The notes under the pieces: generated by a model | Database searches by the model: none | What the model was told of the DNA's origin: nothing | Seen by the model: the letters and a program-made list of their open reading frames with translations, nothing else | Shown here: piece after piece, positions 63,658 to 64,000 of the stretch | Numbering within the stretch: the first letter of the stretch is position 1 | How the letters are laid out: every line of letters starts with the position of its first letter | Position numbers and translations under genes: made by a program | Origin: Maribacter sp044594925 | Lineage (GTDB): Bacteria > Bacteroidota > Bacteroidia > Flavobacteriales > Flavobacteriaceae | Length of the DNA: 64,000 nt | Direction of reading: 5' to 3' | Assembly: GCF_044594925.1 (NCBI RefSeq) | Contig: NZ_CP138991.1 | Location: 2,480,001 to 2,544,000 of the forward strand

Positions 63658-64000
63658 TTAATTTAACTGCAATTGCCCATCCAATAAAACTTTTATTTCT
63701 GGTTTACAGCTACCGCAACCTAAACCTGCTCCTGTCTCTGCACATAGGGTATTAAAATCCGAACAGCCGTTGGCAATGGCGTCCAAAACATTTCCTTCCC
63801 CTACTTGACTGCAAGAACAAACCAACTTACCTTTCAACGGAACGGTATTGGAAGCACCCCTAAGCAGTTCATTACGTTTTTCAGAAAGTTCAATTTCTTC
63901 TTCAATCAATCGCTTAAATTCGGCAAACTCATTTTTGTCACCCATTAAAATGGCGCCCTTTAGGGTATCGTCCTTAACAATGCACTTTTTGTAGAAGCGT
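63658..64000 (-). CDS. NirB-type FAD/NAD(P)H nitrite reductase component, C-terminal part (5' end outside window)
   Basis: The frame is open to the window edge, so the last ~114 residues are seen; a methionine at 63945 is internal. The visible part begins inside the flavoprotein C-terminal segment (YKKCIVKDDTLKGAILMGDK) and ends with a BFD-like [2Fe-2S] domain: LVCSCSQVGEGNVLDAI and CAETGAGLGCGSCKPEI, with C-x-C and C-x2-C ligands. This arrangement is found in assimilatory nitrite reductase large subunits and related NAD(P)H:rubredoxin-type flavoproteins. It probably supplies electrons to the rubredoxin-fusion protein encoded 94 bp downstream. Confidence 0.82.
   Translation of the reverse strand, partial: RFYKKCIVKDDTLKGAILMGDKNEFAEFKRLIEEEIELSEKRNELLRGASNTVPLKGKLVCSCSQVGEGNVLDAIANGCSDFNTLCAETGAGLGCGSCKPEIKVLLDGQLQLN

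Overview
The window comes from a marine-type member of the Flavobacteriia (Bacteroidota). Support: two SusC/SusD pairs, a one-protein hybrid two-component sensor/regulator, many lipoproteins and Tat-exported enzymes in polysaccharide-utilisation clusters, an AT-rich background, and TAnnTTTG-like promoter boxes. The genus cannot be fixed by reading alone. No rRNA, tRNA, insertion sequence, CRISPR array or phage gene was seen.

Region 1 (1-7789, + strand) is a tight exported-enzyme operon: the tail of a GH3 glycosidase, a GH105 unsaturated-uronide hydrolase, an alginate_lyase-fold (PF05426) enzyme, a Tat-exported Gfo/Idh protein, an acetolactate-decarboxylase-like lipoprotein, L-rhamnose mutarotase RhaM and a GH67/GH20-like lipoprotein. 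A lone Tat lipoprotein with a likely alpha/alpha toroid (8072-9991) follows. Region 2 (10158-16572, + strand) is a compact acid-sugar operon: tartrate/isopropylmalate-type dehydrogenase, cyclase-family hydrolase, DUF1537 acid-sugar kinase, ACS-type MFS transporter, Gfo/Idh dehydrogenase and an exported kelch protein. A lactonase-fold lipoprotein converges on it. I consider this the best candidate for an undescribed pathway.

Region 3 (17761-31626, - strand) is a polysaccharide-utilisation locus: hybrid sensor, SusC, SusD, GH88, GH2 and a frameshifted PF05426 lyase-like gene. Its SusC/SusD pair is visibly richer in G+C than everything around it. Region 4 (31972-47268) is a complete uronate set. 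KduI and KduD take the unsaturated uronate to 2-keto-3-deoxygluconate (KDG). UxaC, UxuB and UxuA bring glucuronate to the same KDG. KdgK and KdgA split it to pyruvate and glyceraldehyde 3-phosphate. A TRAP transporter, an S1 sulfatase, a DUF4861 lipoprotein, a GMC oxidoreductase and a Gfo/Idh enzyme accompany it.

Region 5 (47396-56062) is an L-rhamnose regulon: aldolase/dehydrogenase fusion, RhaI isomerase, FGGY kinase, L-lactate dehydrogenase, an NCS1-like permease and a divergent GntR regulator. Region 6 (56433-61858) is a second SusC/SusD pair with a FAS1-like lipoprotein, closed by a strong terminator. Region 7 (62061-64000, - strand) is unrelated: a Nir/Sir-like protein fused to rubredoxin and the end of a NirB-type flavoprotein.

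Together, rhamnose, glucuronate and unsaturated-uronate catabolism with sulfatase, GH88, GH105 and GH2 fit a sulfated rhamnose/uronic-acid polysaccharide such as green-algal ulvan, or a related glucuronan or rhamnogalacturonan. No recognised ulvan lyase lies in the window, so the substrate is an inference.
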